Source: Anaerolineales bacterium (GTDB lineage: Bacteria > Chloroflexota > Anaerolineae > Aggregatilineales > UBA2796). From it: a stretch of DNA of 64,000 nt. The position numbers were made by a program, and so were the translations under genes. The DNA lies in contig JABTTZ010000001.1 in the NCBI GenBank assembly GCA_015075625.1, positions 1,116,001-1,180,000 of the forward strand, given 5' to 3'. Below, piece after piece: positions 42,137 through 50,530 of this stretch. Position 1 is the first letter of the stretch, and every line of letters starts with the position of its first letter. The notes under the pieces were generated by a model. The model saw only the letters and a program-made list of their open reading frames with translations, did no database searches and was not told the origin of the DNA.

Positions 42137-43486
42137 CGGAGATCCTGGCGCTGGCGCAGCTTGGATCACCGGCACCGGATTGGCGTTGATCACGGCGTGG
42201 AGTTCTACCGGAGTGATCACCTCTCCCGCCGCGATCCGCCCTAAAATTGCCTGCATGTCGGGCTTTTCCATCAACTGATTAATGGTTGTTTCATAGCCTG
42301 CCTGATAACCCTGACTGGGCGGGTAAAGCTGCTCCATATAGGCAACTACGCCCTCACGGAGCGCGCCTTCGGTGGTGAAGTTCGGTCCATGTGTCTCAAA
42401 ACTCGTTTCAATCTGCCGTGCAGCGCGGGGCGTGATTGTCCCCTCAAAGACAACCGTCCCATCGGCGGCGGTGATGCGGGCGTAGGATGTGTCATCTTGG
42501 GTGTAGACCTCCCCGCTGAAACTGGCATCGGGGTGAGTGGCTAGGTAGGCATCCATGCTATTTGCCACACTTTCCAGCGCTCTGCCAGTATCAATGTCGT
42601 CTTTGTAACGCTCATAAAAGCCAGCGAACACATCGCGCATGGCGTTTTTCAACTGTCGTTCAACAAGGCTTTCGTAGTTGTCGGTGTAATCAACCGTGCT
42701 GCCTGTTGTGAACAGGTTTTGAAAGAATTCAAAGGTTGAACCAACTGCCCACCATGCCCCTTGTGCCGCCTGACCGAGAGCAAAACCGGAAAAGAAACTT
42801 CCCCCCGCTTTGGCGATCAAGCCAATCACGCCGCCAAGCAGCCCAGGACCAAAATTATCGGATGTGTTTTGCCAGCCGGAGACATCAAACCCTAAAACAT
42901 TTAACGCGCTGTAAACCGCCGCTGTCAGCTTGTAGTCGATGTTGAACATCGTGTCTAAATAACGGGCGATCCCCGCCACATCACCGCGCAGATCGCCAAT
43001 CACACTCGCCGCACCACTCCCGGTCACGGTGTCCAAACCATCGGTGCGTGTTCGGACGTTTCCCCCGTCATTTTGTTTGGCGCGAACGGGAATCCCGGCG
43101 ATGGAATTAGCAACGGTGTCGTAGCTGCCGGTTGCCCTAGTCATCTCGCCCCCGAAGGTGGCGGTCTTTCCGAACGCCACCCCCTCTCCCCGAAACAAGC
43201 ACCCTGCCTCATCTTCGTGCTGCTGTAGGGCATCGGCAATGCGCCGTGACGCCCGTGCCGCCTCTCCCAACACCTGAGAAAGGCGCTTTCCGGCGGGGAA
43301 AACGATCTCCTTCAGTTCACTGAGAAAGCGCATCGCCCCCTCACCGACCCACCCGCCCTGTTCAACAGCGGTGGCAACCCCCTGCACCTGTTCAAACAAG
43401 CGATGGACTGCCTCGCTTTCCTCCCCAAAAAGGGTGGCAACCTGAGACAAGGCATCATAATCGCATTGAATGATCCGTGCGCTCAT
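42134..43486 (-). CDS. WXG100-type secreted protein, effector-like C-terminus (copy 2)
   Basis: The product is 450 aa from the ATG at 43486, preceded by AAAGGAG 8 nt upstream. Residues 1-100 form a helical hairpin with the WXG motif WVG (in VEQGGWVGEGAMRFLSELKEIVFPAGKRLSQVL), typical of proteins exported by type VII/ESX systems. The first 85 residues are almost identical to those of the paralogue at 44910-46415. The rest is unrelated to it: a Gly-rich hydrophobic stretch (FGPGLLGGVIGLIAKAGGSFFSGFALGQAAQGAWWAV) and a C-terminal alpha/beta domain (about 300-450, DTSYARITAADGTVVFEGTITPRAARQIETSFETHG). The function of the C-terminus is unknown; toxin or adhesin are possible. Confidence 0.82.
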   Translation of the reverse strand: MSARIIQCDYDALSQVATLFGEESEAVHRLFEQVQGVATAVEQGGWVGEGAMRFLSELKEIVFPAGKRLSQVLGEAARASRRIADALQQHEDEAGCLFRGEGVAFGKTATFGGEMTRATGSYDTVANSIAGIPVRAKQNDGGNVRTRTDGLDTVTGSGAASVIGDLRGDVAGIARYLDTMFNIDYKLTAAVYSALNVLGFDVSGWQNTSDNFGPGLLGGVIGLIAKAGGSFFSGFALGQAAQGAWWAVGSTFEFFQNLFTTGSTVDYTDNYESLVERQLKNAMRDVFAGFYERYKDDIDTGRALESVANSMDAYLATHPDASFSGEVYTQDDTSYARITAADGTVVFEGTITPRAARQIETSFETHGPNFTTEGALREGVVAYMEQLYPPSQGYQAGYETTINQLMEKPDMQAILGRIAAGEVITPVELHAVINANPVPVIQAAPAPGSP

Positions 43487-43655
43487 CACATGACTCCTTT
43501 GTTGCAGTTGGTAAATTCTGATAAATAGCAAGGAAGGATTTCAGAATGGGCTGAGGCGTTGGAGAGTACTCCCTAACCGAGAAGGGAGTCTATCCATTTT
43601 TTACGGTCTGCTCCATGACGCTCACCCAACGGCTTAGCGGTGGTGTGGGGAGGGG
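43200..43655. repeat. Segmental duplication, copy A (with 46129-46584)
   Basis: Bases 43200-43655 match 46129-46584 with a constant offset of 2929 bp from the start codon through at least 43630, showing no indel there. The duplication spans the first 85-95 codons, the ribosome site and about 150 bp of upstream DNA, including a CTCCCT...AGGGAG hairpin. Confidence 0.88.
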
Positions 43656-43890
43656 CGGACGCCCCAGGGGGCATCCCTACAGGGCGCGGGGGAAACAAAC
43701 GACGCGGGCGACCACACGGGCGTCGCCCCTACGGTGCGGCGTCAGACTTGCCCCCCTACTAAAGCACGGGGCTGAGATCAGGTTTTGTCTTTCCCTGCTT
43801 TCAGCCCCGCCCTTTAGGGTGGGGTGATCAACCTTAGCCCGATGGTTGGCGGGGGGTGAAGGCGAACACCCCAGGGGGCGTCCCTACCCC
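43645..43890. repeat. REP-like repeat cluster upstream of the lipoprotein genes
   Basis: It contains GGACGCCCCAGGGGGCATCC, CACGGGCGTCGCCCCTACGG, AAAGCACGGGGCTGAGA with its inverted partner TTTCAGCCCCGCCCTTTAGG, and CACCCCAGGGGGCGTCCCTACC. No gene is seen in these 246 bp. Confidence 0.75.
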
Positions 43891-43909
43891 CATCGTGTTT
43901 TTCGATTCC

Positions 43910-44377
43910 TCACCGTTCTTCAGTTGGCGTGCCAGTTTCTGGCGGGGGGAGGCGTTGGTTACACTCTAAGAATATGTCTTCCCCATTAGCAAAATGGGAA
44001 CGAAGTCCCTCTGTACTATAGGGTTGGCAACCTTTTGCCGTGATTGTGATTTTAAACATATCATCGCCATAAGCGCCCAAAGAGCCATCGAAGACACCCT
44101 CAGAATCCGTTGTCAAGATCAGCGGTTCGGCGTTGGTTGCCCCCTCCCACATGAATTGGGTTTGTATGCTTACCATGGTGATTTGGGCGTCTGGGATAGG
44201 GATATCTTTGACGGGTAGAGGATACCGTTGACGCCACACTACCCGCCTTTTGACCGGACTAGATCCGTACTCACAATCACAACGTCCAGTCGGGGCGAAC
44301 TGACAGCCGACAAGAAACACAGTCAGCATCAGGATGCCAATGGGGGTTAACCCCTGCCACATTTTTTGGTTTCTCAT
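43910..44377 (-). CDS. Lipoprotein, paralogue 2
   Basis: This 155-aa lipoprotein has an N-terminal hydrophobic segment that ends in a lipobox (LTVFLVGC, Cys at residue 25). The mature part carries CDCEYGSSPVKRR, a beta-rich domain (IPIPDAQITMVSIQTQFMWEGATNAEPLILTTDSEGVFDGSLGAYGDDMFKITITAKGCQPYS) resembling carboxypeptidase-regulatory/transthyretin-like folds, and a Pro-rich end. It is about 60% identical by eye to the product of 44428-44898. No strong ribosome site is seen. It lies on the same strand as the WXG gene 44910-46415, at the downstream end of the cassette. Confidence 0.82.
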   Translation of the reverse strand: MRNQKMWQGLTPIGILMLTVFLVGCQFAPTGRCDCEYGSSPVKRRVVWRQRYPLPVKDIPIPDAQITMVSIQTQFMWEGATNAEPLILTTDSEGVFDGSLGAYGDDMFKITITAKGCQPYSTEGLRSHFANGEDIFLECNQRLPPPETGTPTEER

Positions 44378-44427
44378 CTCATCATTTAATAATAATGGAA
44401 ATCCTCTAGAGTTAAGGTAGGTCCCTG

Positions 44428-44898
44428 TTATTCATTGTTTTCCGGGGTTGGTTCGGCGGTTTCTGAGAGAGGAACACGTCCTTTGCAGTCTAAGAGGACA
44501 TCTCCCCCATCTGCAAAAAATGAGCGCAAGCCTCCAGTGATATAGGGGCGACAACCTTCTGCTGTGATCATGATAGCAAATGTATCATCCCCATACGCAC
44601 CCAATGAACCATTAAAAACACCCTCCGCATCCGTTCTTAAAATGAGCGGTTCAGCGTTGGTTGCCCCCTCCTCAATGAATTTGGTTTGTACACTGACCAT
44701 GGTGATTTGCGCATTGGAGACAGAGAATAATTTGGCGGGCAAGGGGTATGATTGATATGATACAACACGCCCTCTGACCGGACTAACCCCATACTCACAG
44801 TCACAGCGACCCATCGGAGCGATCTGACAACCGACAAGAAATACCGACAATATCAGGATGCCAAAGGGTATTAGCTCCTGCCATTTTTTTTGTTTCAT
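44428..44898 (-). CDS. Lipoprotein, paralogue 1
   Basis: This 156-aa lipoprotein has the lipobox LSVFLVGC (Cys at residue 25). The ATG at 44898 is preceded by AGGAGG. The mature domain has CDCEYGVSPVRGRV and the beta-rich block NAQITMVSVQTKFIEEGATNAEPLILRTDAEGVFNGSLGAYGDDTFAIMITAEGCRPYITGG, paralogous to the next gene. It starts 12 bp after the stop of the WXG100 gene 44910-46415 and is therefore almost certainly cotranscribed. An immunity or receptor role for the paired WXG protein is a hypothesis. Confidence 0.84.
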   Translation of the reverse strand: MKQKKWQELIPFGILILSVFLVGCQIAPMGRCDCEYGVSPVRGRVVSYQSYPLPAKLFSVSNAQITMVSVQTKFIEEGATNAEPLILRTDAEGVFNGSLGAYGDDTFAIMITAEGCRPYITGGLRSFFADGGDVLLDCKGRVPLSETAEPTPENNE

Positions 44899-44909
44899 CG
44901 TTGTTCCTC

Positions 44910-46415
44910 CTAATGGTTCGGATGAGTTGGTGGCGGTGGTTGATATGCTGGTGTATAGCCTGAGGGCATTGCTCCGGTGGCATGGTTTGAAGGCGTATAG
45001 AATGGGGCAGTGTTAGACGCTGAAACACCAGAGATGGAGATAATCACAGCACCGTTTACAACCGTATAAGGAACGATAAAGGACTGGTGAAACGTCCATT
45101 GTGAATAAACATCAAAAGCGCTTGCTACTCCATTTGCTTCTAAAGCGTGAAAGTCCCCAGCATAAATATCATGCGGATGATCAAAGGTGCCAAAAACTTG
45201 GGTAGACGCCTCCGGTGGCAGCGTAACACCCCTAGATTGTGCATAGAGATTATAGAGAGCGCCCCGATCTGGTGAGTCTGGCGGAAATTCTACATAGGTA
45301 TAACCTGCAATAGCGCGGATGTCTGTTCCAGCGGGTAGCGTGCTTACAATTTTTCCACTCTTATCGAGAATCAAGACTGGCGTATTGGAGTCATAAACAA
45401 CTGCCACTGTGTCTGTTGCACTGTTGTAGGCAATGGGATCGCCACGCCAATCATAGCGATCATAAAGTTCCATTGACTGGTCAACCGTGATTTGCAGTGA
45501 TCCCTGATTTGGATTGGCAGGGTCTGGAATCAAGGTAAATTGGATAGTAGCGTTCCCCCCTGAGTTTACAGTAGATGTGCCGAGTGCACTTGTCATATCA
45601 CCGCCAAAACGGGACTGAATCGACCATATAAGCGGATCATTGATTGTTAAGGGAAACCCAGAGATAGATTGTCCTGTCACTTGTTGTGCGAGAATATTGG
45701 CTAGAAGGACTATGGATTCAGCATTAAATTTCGCTGTAACACCGGGATGGTAAGTTCTATTTATGGTCACACCATCCATGAACTCTGAATTGCCCAAAAT
45801 GTCATTCGAATCAACAAAGTGGGTAGTGCCTGCTGCCTGTAGGTAGTGGAACAACAAAAGTGAGGTTACTGTATCTCTACCGTTGACGAAAGCACCATGG
45901 TAGAGCTTTTCCCAATGCCCAGTGCGTGCAGCAATTTGCCATGGGTTTGTCGTCCATGGCTTTAGCCAATCAGGTAGGGTGTTCCATATGTTCCAATACG
46001 GAGATGTGCCTCCTTGAGCATGAGGTTTGCTCTGATCATCGTCATCATTGGGCTTGAACGGGCGTGCGTTGACGGTATGGAATGGGTTGCGTTGGGATTC
46101 GTAAAGAGCCATTTCCCCTTGAAAGAGCAGCCCCGCCTCGTCTTCATGCTGCTGGAGTGTATTTGCAATACACATTATTGCTTCTTTGCCTTCCCATAAT
46201 GCCTGAGAAAGGCGCTTTCCAGCGGGGAAAACGATCTCCTTCAGTTCACTGAGAAAGCGCCTCGCTCCCTCCCCGACCCACCCACCCTGTTCAACGGCGG
46301 TGGCAACTCCCTGCACCTGTTCAAACAAGCGATGAACTGCCTCGCTTTCCTCCCCAAAAAGGGTGGCAACCTGGGACAAGGCATCATAATCGCATTGAAT
46401 GATCCGTGCGCTCAT
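44910..46415 (-). CDS. WXG100-type secreted protein, effector-like C-terminus (copy 1)
   Basis: The product is 501 aa from the ATG at 46415, AAAGGAG upstream as in copy 2; a GTG lies just before it. Residues 1-90 repeat the WXG100 hairpin (MSARIIQCDYDALSQVATLFGEESEAVHRLFEQVQGVATAVEQGGWVGEGARRFLSELKEIVFPAGKRL). The remainder is distinct: a linker (residues 115-180), a mostly beta C-terminal region (about 230-470; QGSLQITVDQSMELYDRYDWRGDPIAYNSATDTVAVVYDSNTPVLILDKSGKIV), and a Pro-rich tail (YQPPPPTHPNH). Base composition of about 45000-46100 is visibly more AT-rich than its surroundings, a sign of transfer. Family membership is firm for the N-terminus only. Confidence 0.83.
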   Translation of the reverse strand: MSARIIQCDYDALSQVATLFGEESEAVHRLFEQVQGVATAVEQGGWVGEGARRFLSELKEIVFPAGKRLSQALWEGKEAIMCIANTLQQHEDEAGLLFQGEMALYESQRNPFHTVNARPFKPNDDDDQSKPHAQGGTSPYWNIWNTLPDWLKPWTTNPWQIAARTGHWEKLYHGAFVNGRDTVTSLLLFHYLQAAGTTHFVDSNDILGNSEFMDGVTINRTYHPGVTAKFNAESIVLLANILAQQVTGQSISGFPLTINDPLIWSIQSRFGGDMTSALGTSTVNSGGNATIQFTLIPDPANPNQGSLQITVDQSMELYDRYDWRGDPIAYNSATDTVAVVYDSNTPVLILDKSGKIVSTLPAGTDIRAIAGYTYVEFPPDSPDRGALYNLYAQSRGVTLPPEASTQVFGTFDHPHDIYAGDFHALEANGVASAFDVYSQWTFHQSFIVPYTVVNGAVIISISGVSASNTAPFYTPSNHATGAMPSGYTPAYQPPPPTHPNH

Positions 46416-46584
46416 CACATGACTCCTTTGTTGCAGTTGGCAAATTCTGATAAACAGTAAGGAAGGGTTTCAGAATGGGCTGAGGCGTTGGAGAGTACTC
46501 CCTAACTAACAAGGGAATCTATCCATCTTTTATGATTTGCTCCATGACGCTCACCCAACGGGTTGGCGGCGGTGCGGAGGGGAG
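46129..46584. repeat. Segmental duplication, copy B
   Basis: Partner of 43200-43655; see that entry for extent. Identity is high through the coding start and upstream 150 bp, then falls off at the start of the following gene-poor region. Confidence 0.85.
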
Positions 46585-46609
46585 CGGGCATACACAAGGC
46601 TGGGGGGGG

Positions 46610-46730
46610 TAAAGGGTGGGTGGGCAAACACGGTCAGGTCTGCTTCAGGGTCGCTCAGCGCTTTCAAAACGGCTTCATCTGCCGCGCCTACGGCTGCCAA
46701 GAGGGTGCTAAACTGGGGTTCTACAGAGCG
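46610..46730 (-). pseudogene. Fasciclin-domain gene remnant
   Basis: The minus frame encodes QFSTLLAAVGAADEAVLKALSDPEADLTVFA, closely like the first two helices and the FTVFAPT strand of fasciclin (beta-Ig-H3) domains. Downstream the frame gives AHPPFTPPSL rather than APTNAAFA, and there is no usable start or full domain. It looks like a decayed fragment of a cell-surface adhesion protein gene. The adjacent WXG duplication may have come with it. The assignment rests on about 31 residues only. Confidence 0.4.
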
Positions 46731-46792
46731 GCGGCGTTCTCCACGACGATCTGGTGCGGCGAATGGAAGGGGGTTAGGGTGTGAACGCAGGA

Positions 46793-47080
46793 CTAGCGCC
46801 CCATGATCCCGCAGACGGGCGTTTGAATATTCAGCAGGCAGCCCGTCACCATCAGGCAGCCGCAGCAGGCAAAGACGACAACGAGCAGGATTGCCAGGGG
46901 GACAAGGCAGCCCAAACGTCCCCAACTAGGGCGTCCGAAGTAGCTCATCACCCCGTTGACGAGGAGTCCCACCCATTCAAATATCCCGCTCACCCGAAAA
47001 ACAAGTGGGGCGAGTACCGCCGTGCCGATCATCCCGCCAATGCCAATGAGCAGAAGGGTGAGAAAAAATTCTTGCGTCAT
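46793..47080 (-). CDS. Small two-span membrane protein
   Basis: The product is 95 aa from the ATG at 47080; the frame opens further to 47128 without a ribosome site. Two hydrophobic segments are seen (LTLLLIGIGGMIGTAVLAPLVF, about residues 7-28; CLVPLAILLVVVFACCGCLMVTGCLL, about 59-84). The second holds CCGC, which could be acylated or metal-binding. No family is recognised. Confidence 0.65.
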   Translation of the reverse strand: MTQEFFLTLLLIGIGGMIGTAVLAPLVFRVSGIFEWVGLLVNGVMSYFGRPSWGRLGCLVPLAILLVVVFACCGCLMVTGCLLNIQTPVCGIMGR

Positions 47081-47329
47081 GAGGGATAATGCCTGATCTG
47101 TGTGTATAAAGACGATATACAATCCCATTCTACCGAAAATGGCAAAATAAATCCGACAGCATTTTTCAAAGAGATTGACTCCTTAATGGTTGACAGCCCC
47201 ACGTATCACGATAGACTTACCAATGGGCTAGGCAGTGGTGATCAAGGGGAAAACGAACGACGCCCGCCCTTCCTATAAGAAGGCTGGTTGCCGCCCAACC
47301 AGTGAGGGTACTGCAATCGATCAATCAAT

Positions 47330-48313
47330 ATGAGCGCATCCTCTGATCTCCCTTTGTATTCCCCGCTAACGCTTGCGCCCATCCTGCAAACTCGCGTGTG
47401 GGGCGGGCGGCGTTTGGCAACCCTTCTGGGCAAAACCCTACCGACGGCTGATCCCTACGGCGAATCGTGGGAACTCTATGGGGAAAGCCTGATCACGAAT
47501 GGCATCCACACGGGCAAAACGCTGAACGAGGCGATTGCCGCCGACCCTCTCGGTATGTGCGGAGAGGCTGCCTCGCCACAGGGCGATTATGGGCTGTTGG
47601 TGAAATTCCTTGACACGCGAGCGTGGCTTTCTGTGCAGGTGCATCCCGATGATGACTGGGCGCGTCGGCTGGAAGGCGAACCACGCGGCAAGACCGAGTG
47701 TTGGTATGTGGTGGCTGCCGAACCAGAGGCACAGATTGCCTATGGCTTTGCCAAGCAAACCGACCCGACGGGCTTTCGGACGGCGCTTGCCGAGGGGCGG
47801 GCGAAAGACCTGCTTCAGTTTGTGCCAGTGGCAGCGGGGGATTTTATCTTCGTGCCGGCGGGGACGATCCACGCTCTTGGGGCGGGGCTGTTGATTTACG
47901 AATTGCAGCAGTCCAGCGACACGACCTACCGCCTCTGGGATTGGGATCGCCTCGGTTTGGATGGCAAGCCCCGCCCGCTCCATCTTGAAAAGGCGCTCCA
48001 AGTGACGAACTTTACCCCGCAGCCAACGGCGCACAGCGCCTACCAAACGAGGGCAGAGGTAGATTTTGAGGTGGCGGTACTCTGTCGTAGTCGGTTTTTC
48101 AACCTCACCCGCTGGACGGTACGCGGATCACGCTTTTTCTTAGAAAGCGATAGGAAAGAACGCCTTCTAACGTGCCTTGAGGGGCAGGCGACGGTCAACG
48201 CAGGGGCGGGCAATCCGCTGCTGATCGGAAAAGGGCAGACCGTTTTCATACCAGCGGCGCTCCAAACATGGGGGCTTCATGGGGATTGCACCGTCTTGGT
48301 GGCGGGGCGCTGA
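47330..48313 (+). CDS. manA: Mannose-6-phosphate isomerase, class I
   Basis: This 327-aa cupin-fold enzyme interconverts mannose-6-phosphate and fructose-6-phosphate, feeding GDP-mannose synthesis for glycans. The family motifs are PILQTRVWGGRRLATLLGKTLP, YGESWELYGES (metal ligand Glu), FLDTRAWLSVQVHPDD with the His/Gln ligands, KTECWYVV, GDFIFVPAGTIHALGAGLLIYELQQSSDTTYRLWDW (the His and catalytic Arg region). No strong Shine-Dalgarno precedes the ATG at 47330. It fits the type I short form seen in Gram-positive-like genomes. Confidence 0.94.
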   Translation: MSASSDLPLYSPLTLAPILQTRVWGGRRLATLLGKTLPTADPYGESWELYGESLITNGIHTGKTLNEAIAADPLGMCGEAASPQGDYGLLVKFLDTRAWLSVQVHPDDDWARRLEGEPRGKTECWYVVAAEPEAQIAYGFAKQTDPTGFRTALAEGRAKDLLQFVPVAAGDFIFVPAGTIHALGAGLLIYELQQSSDTTYRLWDWDRLGLDGKPRPLHLEKALQVTNFTPQPTAHSAYQTRAEVDFEVAVLCRSRFFNLTRWTVRGSRFFLESDRKERLLTCLEGQATVNAGAGNPLLIGKGQTVFIPAALQTWGLHGDCTVLVAGR

Positions 48314-48329
48314 GGGCGCGTGGTGGGCG

Positions 48330-48632
48330 CGGAGTTAAAACGCCCGCGCTAAGGCTGCTCACCCCGTTGGGGCTTGAAGACAGCATGGTGTGGGTTGTCT
48401 TTCAAGCCCCATAGGGGTGGTTAGTCTCAGCCCGCTGCTTTAGCGGCGGGGGCGGGGTGGGGATGGGCGGGCGCCCCAGGGGGCGCGGGGTTAAAACGCC
48501 CGCGCTAAGGCTGCTCACCCCGTTGGGGCTTGAAGACAGCATGGTGTGGGTTGTCTTTCAAGTCCCGTAGGAGTGGTTAGTCTCAGCCCGCTGCTTTAGC
48601 GGCGGGGGCGCCTCAGGGGGCGTCCCTACAGG
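48330..48632. repeat. Tandem long palindromes (two copies of about 125 bp)
   Basis: A unit beginning GCGCGGAGTTAAAACGCCCG and including CACCCCGTTGGGGCTTGAAG, CATGGTGTGGGTTGTC and the inverted arm AAGCCCCATAGGGGTGGTTA plus CCGCTGCTTTAGCGGCGGG occurs at about 48340-48455 and again at about 48490-48610. Each unit is itself a long imperfect hairpin of two inverted REP monomers. The stop of the citrate synthase gene lies just beyond (TTA at 48635). Confidence 0.85.
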
Positions 48633-48634
48633 GT

Positions 48635-49792
48635 TTAGGAACGCTTCTCAATCGGCGTCCATGTCTTATCCAGGGGACCGACGTAATCGACATCGGGACG
48701 GATCAGGCGGTTATCTCCCCACTGCTCAAAGATATGCGCTGTCCAGCCTGGGATGCGGGCGATCCCAAAGAGCGGGGTAAATTGATCCATCGGCACGCCG
48801 AGGGTGTACAGGGCAATGGCGCTGTAGTAGTCCACGTTGGCGTAGAGATTCTTCTTGATGAAGTCCTCATCTTGGCGGGCATAGGTTTCCAAGCGGCTGG
48901 CAAGGGTGAACCACTTCAGGTTGTTCGTTGCCTCCGCCATAATCTGCGCCTTTTTCTTCAGCACAGCCGCACGCGGATCAAGCGCCTTGTAGACGCGGTG
49001 ACCCATGCCCATAACGCGGCGCTTACCCGTTTTCACGTTCTCGTCAAACCACGATTCCGCCTTGTCGGGGTCGCCAATCTCGAAGAACATGCGCATCGCT
49101 TCTTCGTTTGCCCCGCCGTGCGCCGCGCCCTTCAATGTCCCTAGCGCAGTGGTGATCGCGCTGTACATGTCGGAGAGCGTGGAGGTTGTGACACGGGCGC
49201 TGAAGGTGCTGGCGTTCATGCCATGCTCAGAGAGCAGGACAAGGTAAGCGTCAATGACATCTGTCTCGTTTTTTGTCGCTTCCTTGCCGTGCATTGTGTA
49301 GAGGAAATTGGCGGCAATCGATAAATCCTTGCGGGGGGTGATGGGTTCTTTCCCCTGACGGACACGCTCCCACGCGGCGGTGAGGATGGGCGTTCGGGCA
49401 GTCAGTTCCAGCGCCTTACGCTTGTTCTGCTCTGGGCTGTTGTCATCCGCCTTTGGGTCAAACAGGGAGAGCATCGACACCGAGGTGCGCAAGACCGCCA
49501 TTGGGTGGGCGTCTTTGGGGTACAGGTGCATCGCCTTGATCACCTCAGCGGGGACTTCCGCCGCCGCCTGAAGGGATTTGGTCAGATCGTCAAGCTGTGC
49601 TTGGGTCGGCAGTTCGCCGTTCCACAGCAGGTACACCACTTCCTCGAAAGAGGCATGTTCGGCTAAATCTTCAATCTTATAGCCGCGATAGATCAGCTTG
49701 CCCTCTGTGCCGTTGACAAGGCTCAGTTGGCTCTGACCAATGACGATATTTTGTAAGCCTTTTCCAGCAGCCGTTTTATCAGGCGCGGTCAT
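48635..49792 (-). CDS. gltA: Citrate synthase
   Basis: This 385-aa enzyme condenses oxaloacetate and acetyl-CoA at the entry of the TCA cycle. The type I, short form lacks the NADH-regulated N-terminal domain. Visible motifs: [30 protein letters not shown]-type N-terminus ([13 protein letters not shown]), the His at [12 protein letters not shown], the catalytic [12 protein letters not shown] with His, [15 protein letters not shown] with the substrate-binding His-Arg, and [35 protein letters not shown]. The ATG at 49792 is chosen because AAAGGAG lies 9 nt upstream; the frame extends to 50014 without support. A promoter lies at 49900-49928. Confidence 0.96.
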   Translation of the reverse strand: [385 protein letters not shown]

Positions 49793-49899
49793 AGTGTGAA
49801 ACTCCTTTGGGTTCGTTCCATTTTGGGTGCTTAATGAGATACGCTCGCTTGCTTGTCTCTCGAATGGGGAGGGGAGAAGAAAACGAGTACCTAGTGAAA

Positions 49900-49928
49900 A
49901 GTATAGCAAAGAACAAGAGGGCATGAAA
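49900..49928 (-). promoter_or_regulatory. Promoter for the citrate synthase gene
   Basis: On the minus strand TTTCAT (complement 49923-49928) and TATACT (complement 49900-49905) are spaced 17 bp, giving a leader of about 100 nt. Confidence 0.5.
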
Positions 49929-49955
49929 CACCGGAACGAAAGAATCGTTACGCGC

Positions 49956-49984
49956 TTGTGATAGACGCCACAAATTGCTAGACT
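49956..49984 (+). promoter_or_regulatory. Promoter placing the start site on an ATG (leaderless)
   Basis: TTGTGA (49956-49961) and TAGACT (49979-49984) are separated by 17 bp. A start site seven bases after the -10 falls on base 49991, the A of an in-frame ATG, so the transcript would have no 5' leader. Confidence 0.5.
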
Positions 49985-49990
49985 ATGAGG

Positions 49991-50203
49991 ATGATCATCT
50001 TTCCTTTGGCGCATGGTGCGCTTGGCGCTTTTGACGAAGTGTTCGCGCTTTTGGCGGCGGGAGTGTTCATCTTGATGTTCGTTGCCCCCACCCTGAATGC
50101 CCTTCTTAAAGGAAATAAAGGGGAGGGGAAGGCGAAAACAACGAACGATCCGACGATGACGGCGCCCCCCAACGACGACGAAACAACCTATCGCCTCGAT
50201 TAG
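49991..50203 (+). CDS. Small membrane protein, probable leaderless gene
   Basis: The product is 70 aa (an ATG two codons earlier, 49985, is also open). One hydrophobic span covers residues about 11-35 (FDEVFALLAAGVFILMFVAPTLNALL), followed by a basic/polar tail with Lys and Asp (NKGEGKAKTTNDPT...DDETTYRLD). No Shine-Dalgarno precedes the start, consistent with the promoter geometry. No family is recognised. The region after its stop up to 50530 is repeats only. Confidence 0.6.
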   Translation: MIIFPLAHGALGAFDEVFALLAAGVFILMFVAPTLNALLKGNKGEGKAKTTNDPTMTAPPNDDETTYRLD

Positions 50204-50224
50204 CGGGTGGGTCTCTGCTATCCA

Positions 50225-50510
50225 TTCCCAATGTGTGGGGCTTAAAACAAGTGCGGGGCGCCCCTACGGGGGGGAATGGCGCGGGGCTAAAGCCCACGCG
50301 CTAGGAATGATCACCCCGTTGGGGCTTAAAACGAATGCGAGGAGAGCCTCTTGCCTTTCAAGCCCCGTAGGGGTGGTCAATTTCAGCCTGCTGCTTTAGC
50401 GGCAGGCGCGGGCGGACGGACGGCACAATCAACACAATCGCATTTGTTTGCCTTTCCCTGCTCTCAGCCCCGCCCTTTCGGGTGGGGATTTCTTGCATTC
50501 GCATCGTCAA
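50225..50510. repeat. REP-like repeat cluster
   Basis: It contains GGCGCGGGGCTAAAGCCCACGCG, ACCCCGTTGGGGCTTAAAAC with its inverted partner TTTCAAGCCCCGTAGGGGTGG, the TGCTTTAGCGGCAGGCG hairpin, and TTTCCCTGCTCTCAGCCCCGCCC. No gene is seen here. Confidence 0.75.
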
Positions 50511-50530
50511 AAGACCCTCAATAGACGCTC

